Origin: Brachionus rotundiformis
Lineage: Eukaryota > Rotifera > Eurotatoria > Ploima > Brachionidae
Length of the DNA stretch: 64,000 bases
Assembly (NCBI GenBank): GCA_016802295.1
Contig: JAESIW010000157.1
Coordinates: 278,351 to 342,350, forward strand
Direction: 5' to 3'
This document shows, piece after piece, positions 1 to 11,616 of this stretch. Positions within the stretch are counted from its first letter, which is position 1. The number at the start of each line of letters is the position of its first letter. Below the pieces are notes generated by a model, which was not told the origin of the DNA, made no database searches, and was given only the letters and a program-made list of their open reading frames with translations. Position numbers and translations under genes: made by a program.

Positions 1-3000
1 TTAGCTTTATAAGAGTTTTGTATTTACCAAAAAAAAGCGGCAGTCTATCAATCTTAATCTGTGCAAAATAATTAATTTTTCAAAATTTAGAGGTTGTTTA
101 ATTGTAGCGTTGTTTCAAAATACGCCTAACACAATTCTTAAGCAGTTTTTTCGGTTGTCTTACACATTGTTTACATAACATTAGAAATTTATTCTTCCAA
201 TTGCGTCCAATTTGCATAATTGGAAAATAGCCTAGAAGAACCAAATTTTTTTATTCAAAATTATTTATCTAAACTTTAAACTTTTTTGTTTTATTTTAAA
301 GAAAAAACATATTGCTGAATGGTTATTAATTTTAGTTTTTTTTTTTACAAAATTGAAAAAATACGAAATTTGATACGATTGTTTTATTATTTAAACTAAA
401 TAAAATTTTGTAAGCAATTCTTAGACATAATAATTTAAGTATTTAACAAAGCCATTATATCTATATGTATTCTTATGTGGCCCAGGTCCGGTCCAAAATA
501 TTTTACTAGTTTAGATAATAATTTTAATAAATATTTAAAATAAAATAAAAAAACTTTTTTTGTTATTCCTCTACCTTTTTTATAGTTATTTTATTTATTT
601 TAATAAATTAGTTTTTTATTTTCAAATTATTAAAACTTTCTCATAATCTCTTTTTTAATCTATAAAAAAAAAGTATATGGTTGGGTTTCATTAATGATGA
701 TAATTTTGATTCAAAAAAATTGCTCTAAATAACTTTTGTTAATTACTTTTGTGTATTATTTTTTATTTTTAATTTAATATATCTCAAATCAATTTTCAAA
801 AAATACCACCTGAAAAAATGGACTCAGAAATGGAGCCTGCAAGTCTCAGTGTCTAAATTTCGTTGTTCCTTATTAAGTTAAGTAACATATTTAAGATTTT
901 TTTAATAAAAAATAAGCCTAAATTTCCAAGTGCTTCTTATCTTTAAAAAATATTATAACTAGAATTTATTTGAATGAAAATTAAATTAATACAGTTAATT
1001 TTCGACTTTTAATTTTTATTTATAGAAAAATAATAATTAATATTTAAAGAATGCTGAGAGAAAGGTAACGAGGGGCGTAGGAGTTAATCCAAGCCGTTCC
1101 AAAAAAGTCTTTCTTGTGATAAAAATAATAATAATTAGTTGTTATTAATACTTAGTTTGAGAATGGCCTAAATTCTTAACGACTAGTCAGTTTTGAGACT
1201 TATTAAGTTTTAGGCTGTCAATCAAACGAGTTAATTTTTAAAAATTGTCTTTTAAAAAATGACCAAAGTTTTAAAAGCATCTTGAAAAATATGTGTCAAG
1301 GATCGTGACCATATTCCTCTTATTTTTTCTTGAAGCTAAATGCTTAAAATACAATGCATACTAGCAAAAATTTTGTCTTATTTTAAAACTTGATTTAATG
1401 CCGACTCTTTTCCTTAAATATATAATTAAAATTTTTTTATTGATTCTAATTTACAAATTAAATCAATTGTCAAGCGTTTTAAGTATCTTGAGGTGCTTGA
1501 TGAATGAACCGAGTTGCATGCTGGCGTTGCCAACACGCTTAATTTAATCTAAGCTGTGGTTCGCAGCACAGATTAACTCAAAGCAGACTGGTCTCACAGC
1601 CACTAAGATAATAATTCAGATCTAGTACGAACTAGATATAATCTAAACACTCATAAAATCCATATTGAAAAAAATATATGTTCTCTCTAATTTTCTAATA
1701 TACCAGTAAATAGTAAAATCTCATCCATTTTAGTTTATATAACTTTGTTATTTGAAAAGATCAGGAATTCGGCATTGCCGGCTCCTAGTCCAAATAGCCT
1801 GGTTATGCTTAAGACTTGCAATTAGAGGCTTTTAATTAATTTCACTATTGAGCTTACTCTTAGCAAAACTGGAATAATCCAAGCTATATAATCAATGCTT
1901 TATGAAGATAAATAATCCTAATTTCTACGAATTACACCAATCATGATCTTGCTTTTCAACAATATTACTCTTTTTTGAAAGCGGATTAAAACATAATATC
2001 AAAACTAATAAGAAACTTTAATGGAAGAAAACAATGAAATTGATACAAAACGAACAAAAAATAAAACAATATATAGAGAAAGATATCTATTGAAAATATT
2101 TATCATGTAAATAAATAGTTTATTAATTTCTTTAATTGATTGGGTTGAAATGTTTTTATTAGGTTGGCTTTAAGCTAAAAATTTAAATTTAAAAATTGTT
2201 TTCAAAGTTGGTTTAAACTTGATAAGGCAACGCTTAGGAATTGTTTCTAACAATTGAATATTTTACTAATCAAATCTTGCTAGTAATTATTATAATACTG
2301 AATACTGAAAGCATAATTATTTAATAAAGATTGATATGAAACGAAAAACGCCTTTTAAATCGAAAAACTGAAGACTTTATATGCTTATAATAAAATAATA
2401 ATTCATCCCTTTGGCTTGTTAAATTAGATTCTGGCTCTTTTGGTTACTTATTAAATCTGCCTTTATTTAAAATATGTTTTATGGTTTGGCTATCTATTAG
2501 ATAATGTCTTTTCTTACGGGCTATTTATTCAGAATTTAGTTTAACCTAATCAATTTGTTGGAGTTTTTTCAAATGATAAGGCTAATTTGAAAAAAAGAAT
2601 TTAAACTTGATAAAAAAGAATATTTTTCTGCTCATTATCAATCTTTTAAAGTAAAATTTTTTAATAGTTTCTTAATATACGAAATTAAATGATTTATTTT
2701 CTATTTAAATCTAATTTATCAATTTTTGATCTGTTTTATTTTTTATTAATTCTTGAATAAAAATATTCCAACATTTGAACAAAAATTAGGCATTTCATCA
2801 AAAAATAAAGTGAAGCAAATCAAAAAATATTTTAAGAATTGAAAAAATAGACAAAATAAATTCTTTTTACCACGAGTGAAAAATTTAATCAAACAGAAAA
2901 TCTAAGAGATAATTGGGCAATTAGAAAACACACTCCGAAAGATAAAAAACTACTCTTAATAATTGCTGCTTTTATTGGGCTAGATGTTGGGTGTCGGACA

Positions 3001-3709
3001 ATAATTACAACAAATTTGCGCTTGAAAATTGATAAAAATCTTTGAAAAACGTAGAGAAGACAAATTAAAAAAAGCTCAATCAAATTTCATATTTATTCAT
3101 TATAGAATTATGGACTTTAAAGTAATAGCTAATTGAGCACTGACACAGATAAATAAGACATAGATTTAAATATAAAATAGCTTTTTAGACGTCAAAAATT
3201 AATCCACAGTTTTTAAAACTAGATGGTGAAAAATAAAATAATTTTAAACAATTGACAAATATGTTTCGTTTTTTTAATAGATATTAACCAAATAAAAAAA
3301 GTTATTGACGGTTTATATTTTAAGATAAATCACATTGAAAGAATATTTCAAAAATAAACTTAGAATGATTTTAAATGAGTATTTTGGAATAGAAAACATG
3401 TAGGAAAATTATTTTAAATTTTTTTTTACCAAAAAAGGGTATATAACTACATGAGATATTTAACTTGAATCTTAAATAGCTAAAGTTTATTTAGATGAAT
3501 ATTAGTAGAATTAGTTCTTAACATTAATCTGAATTAAAATTTAAAATTTCTAATATTTTATTGAATTTGATATAAAAAAGGATCGAAATTCTAATTGAAT
3601 AAATTATCTTTTTCTTTAAATTAAATTAATTCATATTGTTTTTAAAACGATTTAATTTGAAAGTTTTAGTATTGACTTTTTTTTCCAGTACTGTTTATTT
3701 TAAATAATT
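1..3709. other. AT-rich noncoding stretch
   Basis: No gene is supported here. Open frames are short, of low complexity and without recognisable domains. A somewhat less AT-rich patch lies at about 1490-1640, and I found no gene, RNA gene or clear repeat structure in it. Confidence 0.6.
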
Positions 3710-4197
3710 TTAAATTAATTTTTTAATAAAGATATAAAATAAAATCAGAATAATTGAGGTGTATTGATTTGTTTTAAGTACGATTGAGTGATTGCAGTAA
3801 TTGTTCCAACAGCAATAGTTATAAATACCATAGCCGATTACACCATAAATTTTGTTCGTACATCCATCTGACGAGGACGAGCATCCTCTCTCTACTGTAA
3901 AAGTTCCTGGAATTTTGTTTAAATTTTTCTACATAAAAAAATTATCTTTTATTAATAAATATAAAAAAATTTGATTATTTATTACATAACAACCGGTGCT
4001 GCATAATACAAGTGAAGACTTGGTGGCATTAAATGGATCATTACAATTCGTACAAGAATAACAGTAAAATTGATAAGCATTTATTGATGCTTTTGAATTT
4101 AGTTTTTATTTTCTTAGAAATATTTAAGATAAATATTACTTAAATATGTGGAGAAAATGAATAAAAAAGGTGTTATTTTGATCAAAAGTTGATGCAT
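3710..4197 (-). CDS. Ly6/three-finger domain protein, secreted and probably GPI-anchored
   Basis: Three exons on the minus strand: 4140-4197, 3986-4089 and 3710-3928. Phases agree at both GT/AG introns (50 and 57 bp) and give 126 aa. The first ~24 residues form a signal peptide (MHQLLIKITPFLFIFSTYL, then a short polar stretch). The mature part has ten cysteines in Ly6/uPAR order: three in the YCYSCTNC start, two in LCSTGC, one in RGC, one in DGC, and the closing CCWNNYCN, which matches the family signature CC..xxCN. After it come a short spacer and a hydrophobic tail (IILILFYIFI) ending at the stop, as in GPI-anchored members. Known relatives include CD59, Lynx and Quiver/Sleepless; some modulate nicotinic receptors. 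Which subfamily this one belongs to cannot be told. It lies 1.4 kb from a p38 kinase gene and 4.8 kb from a nicotinic receptor gene, both on the same strand. Confidence 0.8.
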
Positions 4198-5604
4198 TTC
4201 TTTTCTCGACTTGTTCAAATTCCTTTGATTTTTTGTTTAAAGTTGTTTAAAACAGTTTCGAAGTTTTTATGGAAATTTAAAAATATAATTAATGTTTAAA
4301 ATATTTAATTTCTTAGGTTTCAATTAATTCTAAACAAGCTCTTCAAGTAATTTTGTCAATTAATTTGAAAATTTCGAATCTTAATTTTCTTTATATTTCA
4401 GGTGGATTTCAATTTAGAATTACATTATTTGATTAGACTGAATTATCGCATAATTAAACTTTTTTGACTAAATAAACAATCACCTTTGTAAGGGAAACCT
4501 AAAAATCTTATTCAATGTATGATAAAAATATCATTTAAAAAATTTAAGGGAAATTTTCACTCTATATAGGCCTAATCTAATTTTTAAGATAATAAATCAA
4601 GAAAACTCTACAACAAATTAGTATTAATTATTATTTTTCTTAATTTCTAGGTTAATAAACAGGCCGGTGTCCATGCCTCATTAGACTAATTAACACTTCA
4701 TTTATTAAATTTATTATTAATAAAAATATAGAAATTATAAATATTGAGTCGTGTTATTGATTTAATAATCGATTGAAAAAATTAAACTAATTAAATAAAT
4801 AACAGATTTTAAATAAACAATAGAAAATATAAAAAAAATCAAAAATATGTATTTCAAAATTTTTGATTCAATTTCTAAATATTAGAATTTTTCAAAAATT
4901 GAGAAATTTTAATCTATTTTAATTCGACTTTTAAGAAGGTCAAAAATTTAGTAAAATTTCCCAACCCCAATACCTCTAATTCAAATCTGGAACTATTAAA
5001 TTCCAAAACAAAACACATGTTTGTGAGTTTAATTTTGATGATCCTTTGGGTTTTCTGGAATATGATCTATAAAAATTATTAGCATCTTTTATTTAATAAT
5101 AAAAGTAAAAAGCCTTTATTTAACATTAAAAACATATTTTGATCTTATTTTTGTCCATGTTTATCTCTTTTTGATAAAGATTACAAAGTTCTTTTAATAT
5201 AAATGATTTAAAACCATTGTCTCCTTATTAATTATTATTTAGAAACTCAAAATAAAATGTTTAATAATAATAAAATGACAATTACCAAATTTAAGATCAA
5301 TTTTGCTAAAATATCTATGCTATGCTTAATGTGAAATCTTAAGTGCAGTATATTAAAAAATTCAATTCATTCTGAGCCAATTTTAAAATTTCGAAACTTG
5401 AATTTAATTTTTCGTTTTTTTTAAAAAAACAGCAATGTATTAGAAAAAATTTTAAGTATAAGTGATAAAATTTAAATGTATTAAGTTGTTTACTTTTTTC
5501 AGCATATATATATATAGAAACTATTTGACACAATACTAAATAAAGATTTATAAAAAATTAAATAATTTTAGTTATTTATTAATTTTTTTTTTCAAATAAT
5601 AATT
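4198..5604. other. noncoding spacer
   Basis: AT-rich spacer between the Ly6 and p38 genes. No gene was recognised. A short motif at about 4682-4706 (agactaattaacacttcatt and following bases) recurs almost unchanged at about 8497-8520 on the other side of the kinase gene. Confidence 0.5.
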
Positions 5605-7296
5605 TTAAGCATTAAAAGTTTGAATTTCATGAAAAATTTTATCTAAAAAATAAATTAAATTTAGTCCAAGACAGACAAGAATTAAATTACCTTTCCATTC
5701 AGGTATACTCAAATCTAAATTTTCGAAACTTTGATCTATCACTTCAGCTACCGGCTCATATTCTTCATCATGCAATACGCCAAAATATGAGTGACTAAGT
5801 GCTTGTTCACAAGTTATTCTTTCGCTTGGATCTAACTTAAGCATTTTATCAAGCAGATCAATAGCTAATTCATTATTTATTTCACTAAAATATTCTTTAA
5901 AGTTCACTCTTTTCTTGTTCATTTGAGTTCTTTGGATATACTGTCTGCTATCAGCTGTTATCTGTTGCAAAAATTCTTCAGATGGATAACCAACAACATC
6001 CATAATACGGTTTAGATAGTTAATATCTTTGGAAAATATTTAGTTTAGCAGAATGAAGACTAGATATCCTACGGTCAGTTCCAGGGAATAGGACTCTTTG
6101 AGTATACATCTCATATAAAATACACCCAACGCTCCAAACGTCGACTTGTTTTTTATTTAGATTAAAAATAAAATTAATTATATAAAATAATACTCAATTT
6201 TTTATTTACTTTGCTTATCATAATTGGACCATTTTAACATTATTTCGGGAGCACGGTACGATCGTGCTGCTACATAACCAGTTAAATTTTCGCTCTCAAA
6301 TCGAGCCAGTCCGAAATCGATTATCTATTATTAAAATCAATTTACTAAAAATTATTACATTTTGATTGCATCAATATCAATTAATAGTAATATACCAACG
6401 CACACTTTATGTTAAAAAAAATCAATTTGGTACTCAAAATGACATGATGATATATTGAGTAATATTAGATAGAAATGCAGTCAAATACCGTGAACCCTTG
6501 CATATAAGTGCCCCCAAAATCGTGTCTTTATTGAAGAATTTAAGCCCTTAGATGATAGAAAATTTTCAATCATGTAAAAATATTTTATAAAGATCTAAGT
6601 ATGCTTTACAAGAACGCTACATATACAAAACTAAGTCATTTTTGATTAGCTTTTAAAAAAGGGGTCTTAGGCACTTATTTGCAAGGGAACACGGTAATTA
6701 TTTAATTTTAATGACTTTTAAATCACAATTTTCATTCACTGTTAAATTTCTTGGCTTTAAATCTCTATGTATTATATTGGCTGAATGTAGGTACTTGAGC
6801 CCACATAATATTTGATAGGTAAAATGCTGAATATGTTCATCGGATAGTTGATTAATTTCAATGACATTATGGAGATCAGTTATCATTAGATCGGTTACCA
6901 AATATCTAAAATAATGTTTAACTAGTACATTATTAACCAAAAAAAGCTCTTACATTTCATTTAAATCTTCATGATTAGAAGAAGGAGTTAGTATTTTGTA
7001 TAATTCAATTACATTATCATGCTTGACGTGCTTTAACAGCTTAATTTCCCTAAAAGTTCGTTTAGCATGAATCTTGGTGAGAAATGGCTCTGTGATTTTT
7101 TTTATAGCAACATTCTTATTCAAATTTTGGTCAAAAGAAGAGCTAAGAAGTTGGTTGATAATTTTTATTTTAATCTTTTAATTTAAATCTACCAAACTTG
7201 ACCATGTGTACCATTTCCTAAAGGTCGTAGATCAGTATAATTATTTGGTAAATTCCATAGTGTATTATCAACTATCGTCTGATTCCAGACAGCCAT
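5605..7296 (-). CDS. p38-type mitogen-activated protein kinase
   Basis: Seven exons on the minus strand, all phases consistent: 7193-7296, 6954-7142, 6716-6905, 6210-6324, 6073-6144, 5691-6026 and 5605-5642. They give 347 aa, close to the ~360 aa usual for p38. Visible in order: a glycine loop (GNGTHGQV), the ATP-binding lysine in VAIKK, the catalytic loop HRDLKPRN, the DFG motif, the activation loop ENLTGYVAARSYRAPE with the p38-specific T-G-Y (about residues 176-178), VDVWSVGCI in subdomain IX, and the FPGTDH...RIM insert region. Human p38 has RWYRAPE in the activation segment; here it is RSYRAPE. It would act as a cytoplasmic and nuclear Ser/Thr kinase activated by dual phosphorylation under stress. 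The intron between exons 3 and 4 is enlarged by a MITE. The last intron (48 bp) keeps the reading frame open if retained. Confidence 0.93.
6486..6696. mobile_element. MITE with terminal inverted repeats in a p38 intron
   Basis: An element of about 211 bp with imperfect ~26-bp terminal inverted repeats. The left end begins TA then ccgtgaacccttgcatataa and continues into gtgcc; the right end, read in reverse complement, is ccgtgttcccttgcaaataa then gtgcc. It is flanked by TA on both sides and lies inside the intron between p38 exons 3 and 4. There is no coding capacity. The CCGT(a/g)aac.cttg start resembles the larger element at 31637-32289. Confidence 0.8.
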
Positions 7297-8644
7297 TTTG
7301 AATTTACAAGGTTCTTGAATTTTCAGGTAAATTTGTTTAATTAATTATTCAAATTTTTGAATATAATCTAAATAAAAAAATAAAACTATTTTAAGTATTT
7401 TTCATACCTTTAAATAATGAAAATAATTTAATTTTAAAGTAATAATACAAACTTCACGACTTTCGAAATTAATGATAAAAACAGATAAAAATGTTATCTA
7501 AAAATTTGTTAATTCTAAAATATTTATATGGACAAAACAAAGATTTAATTATCATTTTTTGTTGATTCAAATCAATTGACCATTTAAAACTTAATTTATG
7601 TGATATTAAATTAAACAATTATCTATAAGACTTTTTTTTTTAATTTACCAGAAAATTCTAAATTAAATTCAAGTCAGTTATTAATATCTTTGCTTTGGTA
7701 AGTTTTATTTTTCGATAGAAAGTTAAAAAGTTTAGCATTTTGAATTATCAAATATTCAAATAGAAAATTTAGATTCTCAATTAATAGATATTTTTTTATT
7801 TTCTATATTGTTTAAAAAGGTAATAAAAGCATTGATTCATTAGAACATTAGAAAAAGAAAAAATTCCAATATAATTATATTTTTTATCGAATTATATGTT
7901 AATTTAGAATTGCAGATCATTTTTTTTGCAATAAATTCAAGTTCAACAGATCTTGACAAATACTTAAATAAGATTACTAAATTTTAAAAATTGCAAAATA
8001 AAATTTAAATTAGAATAGATTAAATAAAGATAGATAACAAAAATGTTTCAAAAAACTCATTTTGTTTAACAATTATATATCTAAAAGCTCAAATTTACAT
8101 AATTTAATTTATATATTTGCTTATTTTAAAATATTTGTATTAAAATTCAAAAAATCAAATGTAATATTCATAATATGTAAACAAAACATACCTTTTAGAT
8201 TTAAAAAAATAACCACATATTGGACCTATTTTTTTGCAAAAGAAAACCTATATTAACTAAAATTTTAATACTTCTTGAAAAGATGCTCGAAATTTTGAAA
8301 AAATTTTTAAATACTTTTTGGTTATCATTAAATTATTTGATATGCTAACGATCTTAAAAAATTTTAATTTTTCTTAAAAATGTTCCTTTTAATTATCTTA
8401 ACTCAATATACGTTTTTAAATTTGATAATTAAGTTATATTAATATCAGTATTTTTTAAAAATTGTAAAAAATAGTTTAGTGCCCCTGTCATGAAGACTAA
8501 TTTACACTTCATTTATTTTTTAAATTAAAAATTAAAAATAAACTAATAAAATGAATTAAAAAAGTAAAAAATTGAAATATTTAGATTAATTTTTTTGAAT
8601 TTTTTTCCGAAATCTGATAGAACCAAAATAATATTATTGAAAAT
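7297..8644. other. noncoding spacer with p38 upstream region
   Basis: Strongly AT-rich. It includes the region upstream of the p38 start codon. No gene or RNA gene was recognised; the longest open frame on the plus strand (8062-8256) is low-complexity Lys/Phe/Ile/Asn sequence typical of chance in this composition. Confidence 0.5.
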
Positions 8645-8776
8645 TTAATGCTTGAATGTTCTAAACTTTTTCTTCTTTCCGCTATCGTACTGTTTGTTAC
8701 TAATTGGCGAAGGTATTTTATTCGCCATGGCACCAGAAATTGCAAATGAAGACAAACAAAAGTTAAAAATGGACAT
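8645..8776 (-). CDS. possible small ORF or orphan terminal exon
   Basis: An open frame of up to 43 codons (27 codons from the second Met at 8728). The second ATG sits in a strong context (gccATGg). The predicted C-terminal part has a mixed composition (NKIPSPISNKQYDSGKKKKF and a few more residues) unlike the Phe/Ile/Lys-rich chance frames around it. It lies 217 bp downstream of the nicotinic receptor stop codon on the same strand. No family is recognised. It could be a microprotein, the last exon of an unseen gene, or chance. Confidence 0.25.
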   Translation of the reverse strand: MSIFNFCLSSFAISGAMANKIPSPISNKQYDSGKKKKFRTFKH

Positions 8777-8993
8777 CTAACAACCCATGATTAAAACAAT
8801 CTCTTATCAATCTTAAGGGGATATCTTTAAAAATTAATCTAAATACGAAAATATCTTCAGTTAAAAGATTCTTAATCAAACTTAAAAATTAATTTTTTTT
8901 AATTGAATAGTTTATTTAATATTTGAATTAAATAAATTTAAATAATTAAAAATATAAAAATTAAATTTTTCTATTTAAACTTAAAATTCCATA

Positions 8994-11616
8994 TTAAAGA
9001 TTCTGATATTTTTTTAACTCCTCTCGAGTATCATAAATCGATGGAGCCTGTAACAATATTCCGAATGTTCCAATCAAGCAAGCAGCAGTAAATATCCATA
9101 ACAATAGCCTATCAATAACCATCGAAACATATTTCCAATCATCAATTTCCTAAATATTCCAAAATTTATAAATAAAATTTTTATGGAAAAAAATCTACCT
9201 TTCTTTCATCACTTTCTTTTTTCATTTGTTTATTAATGTATTTGATACCATTCAGAGCGTCTGTCACTCTTTTCGGATAAATTGTCCTATCATTTAGGCC
9301 CGAATCGAGACTTTTGACCGATTCCGACTTTTGTTTGCCAAAGTTTCTTTCTAAATCTGAGAGCCGGTCCTCAGCACAACTGGCAGCTAATCCACCTGAA
9401 ATGAAGCATGGCACAAAATCCTTGAATTTTACTCCTTCGTCCAAATGGTTTTTAGCTATTACAGGGCGCTCGATCAAAAGCAGCTTTGGTAAAATTTCAA
9501 TAAACAATCGTTTCATCCAGAATGGCATTTTGTGAGTGCTTGGTTTCCGATGGTGCAGATTGAGAATAAATATTGTCAAAAGAATACTTAGATTTACTAA
9601 AATAAGCGTGAAAAGTAAGTATTTGCCAAGCAGCGGAATTACCAGAGAGGTCGGTGGTATAAGTTCAATTAATAGCAAATAGAAAACGAGCAATGCTACG
9701 AGAATTGATATGCCTAAGGTTAACTTTTCACCACTATCGCTTGGCAAGTAGAATACCAACACAGACAAAAATGATATATTAACACACGGAATTATTAGGT
9801 TTACAGTATAGAATAACGTTTTTCGCCTAATTGTAATATTAAAGTAAATGTCATAATAGGGCTCAACACAACAATCGTAATATTTTATATTTTTTTGAGC
9901 TGGTATTGAAAGAACATCCCATTCAACACTCTGGTAAAAATCCGACATGTCAATACCTGTTTCAACTGTGTACAACTTGGTTGAAATTCCTCCTTTTTGG
10001 ATTACTGGGTTAAGTACTGGAATCGAATTATTTCTGTTTATGTGTTCTAAATTGATTAAATTTCCATCAAAAGTCCATGTTCCAAATTTCATATAACAGT
10101 CCTGAATATCAAAAGGATAATATTCAATGTTTATGGCACAATAGCTTTTATAAATCATAGGTGGTTCCCAAATTATTTTACCATCATAGTTAATGGTAAC
10201 TTTGGTTTTAGTGGTTATTTGATAATCGCCGTCAGCGCTAGGGAATAAATTTAGAAAAGTAAGAAAATTCAAAATTTGCATAGTCACTTGTTGTATCTAA
10301 AAGAGATAGAAATAAAATTTTGTATTAAGATAAAATAAATCAACACTTACAATACTACATCCGGCAACCAGATATTTGAGCTAGGTACATTAATTTTTGT
10401 TGTATTCCCATAATATTCTGGATTCCAGGTTAATTTTTGATCATACCATTCCTTAATTATTAAATTTAATTTTTAATTTCTGTCTCGATTCTAGGTAATT
10501 TTATTTTATATTAATTTAATGTTTTCCTTTTGGCAATTCTTGAAGATTTATCCCTTTTTTTAGTCTCTAAATAAGTATTTAGAAATTATGTGACCTATTA
10601 GAAATAATCAAAATAAATTTAATAACTAAATTAATTAATTAATTGCTTATTATCTTAAAATATAAGCAATTAATTAAAAATATAGTATGTTAGAAATCGA
10701 GTTCGTATGAAAATTCAGTCAAAGATTGATTGATTCCTGCGAACAATTCTAGCTTTTAAATTTAAATAATTCATTTTACCACTGAATTCACCATAAAAAT
10801 TTGTGAAAAGTGGCAAAAAATAAAAGATTAATACACCCAGAACCTTTTTCAATCATTAGTTGAATCATGAAGAGCAAGTTTAATTATTAAGATAAAGACA
10901 ATATTAAAGCCAACTTAACTATCAATTTTTTAATTTATTAATAAATATCGCTTGATAGAACACATAAATTGCCTATTAATTTTTGATTTTTTCTCAAAAA
11001 ATACTAAGTTTGGATTAAAATTTTAATTAAAAAGGATATTAGTAATTTATGGAATGACAGCAAAGTTAATTAAATAATTATCTTTAAATTATAACGGTAT
11101 TAACCAAATAACTTGATTCTTAATTATTTTGAAAAATAAAAACTTACATGTCTGAGCCAAACATTTGTAGTCATAATTTGATTTCTTTCATCCTTTAAAT
11201 TAAATGATTTTAAAATGCCATATTTAAATTTATAATTATATTTTAATGATCACGATAAAAAAATATTATTGATAAAAAGATTTAGACTATTTTTGTTAAT
11301 CAAATTTTTTGATTAAAATTTTTTTAATCTAAAGCTTTCCATACTTACCATTACCAATTTAGAGTAAAAAATTAAAATTATTTTTTTAATAATTTTTTTA
11401 AATAAATATAAATTTGATCAAAAAAAATGGAATGATTTTTAAATTAAATTTTAATTAAAATTTTACTTACTATATCAGCTATTTGTGACAGCTTTAGGCC
11501 AATGCTTAGCTTAATGGTTTGCGATGAGTCCTCAACTGGTCTGACCACGGGATCGTACGAGCTGAACAAGTCGTCTAACAAGCGTTTTGCATCTTCATTT
11601 GCATTTATAATAAAAA
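8994..11616 (-). CDS. nicotinic acetylcholine receptor subunit, alpha-type (5' exon not found)
   Basis: Minus-strand exons: 11471-11616, 11148-11192 (the conserved 45-bp exon encoding DERNQIMTTNVWLRH), 10351-10451, a 9-bp microexon 10288-10296, 9199-10237 and 8994-9149. All phases agree. The ligand-binding domain contains WLPDVVLYNNADGDY, the Cys-loop with its first cysteine in YCAINIEYYPFDIQDC and 13 residues between cysteines, and vicinal cysteines in YYDCCVEPYY, which mark an alpha subunit. Then come TM1, TM2 starting GEKLTLGISILVALLVFYLL (Glu at the intermediate ring, as in cation channels), TM3, a long cytoplasmic loop and TM4 in the last exon (LLLWIFTAACLIGTFGILL). About 499 residues are visible. 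The signal-peptide exon upstream of 11616 was not identified; the first visible exon begins after an AG and reads FIINANEDA. It would form a cation-selective ligand-gated channel at neuronal or muscle membranes. Confidence 0.92.

Noticed and set aside
1495..1640. Possible tRNA or structured RNA (less AT-rich, ggttcgcagc motif)
   Set aside because: The ggttcg word is not followed by a proper B box, and no acceptor stem or anticodon arm could be paired around it.
9181..10287. Reading the receptor frame from a Met at 10287 to 9181 as a complete protein
   Set aside because: The first 17 codons and the last few are intron sequence. Splicing through the microexon at 10288-10296 and on to the TM4 exon 8994-9149 restores the conserved receptor.
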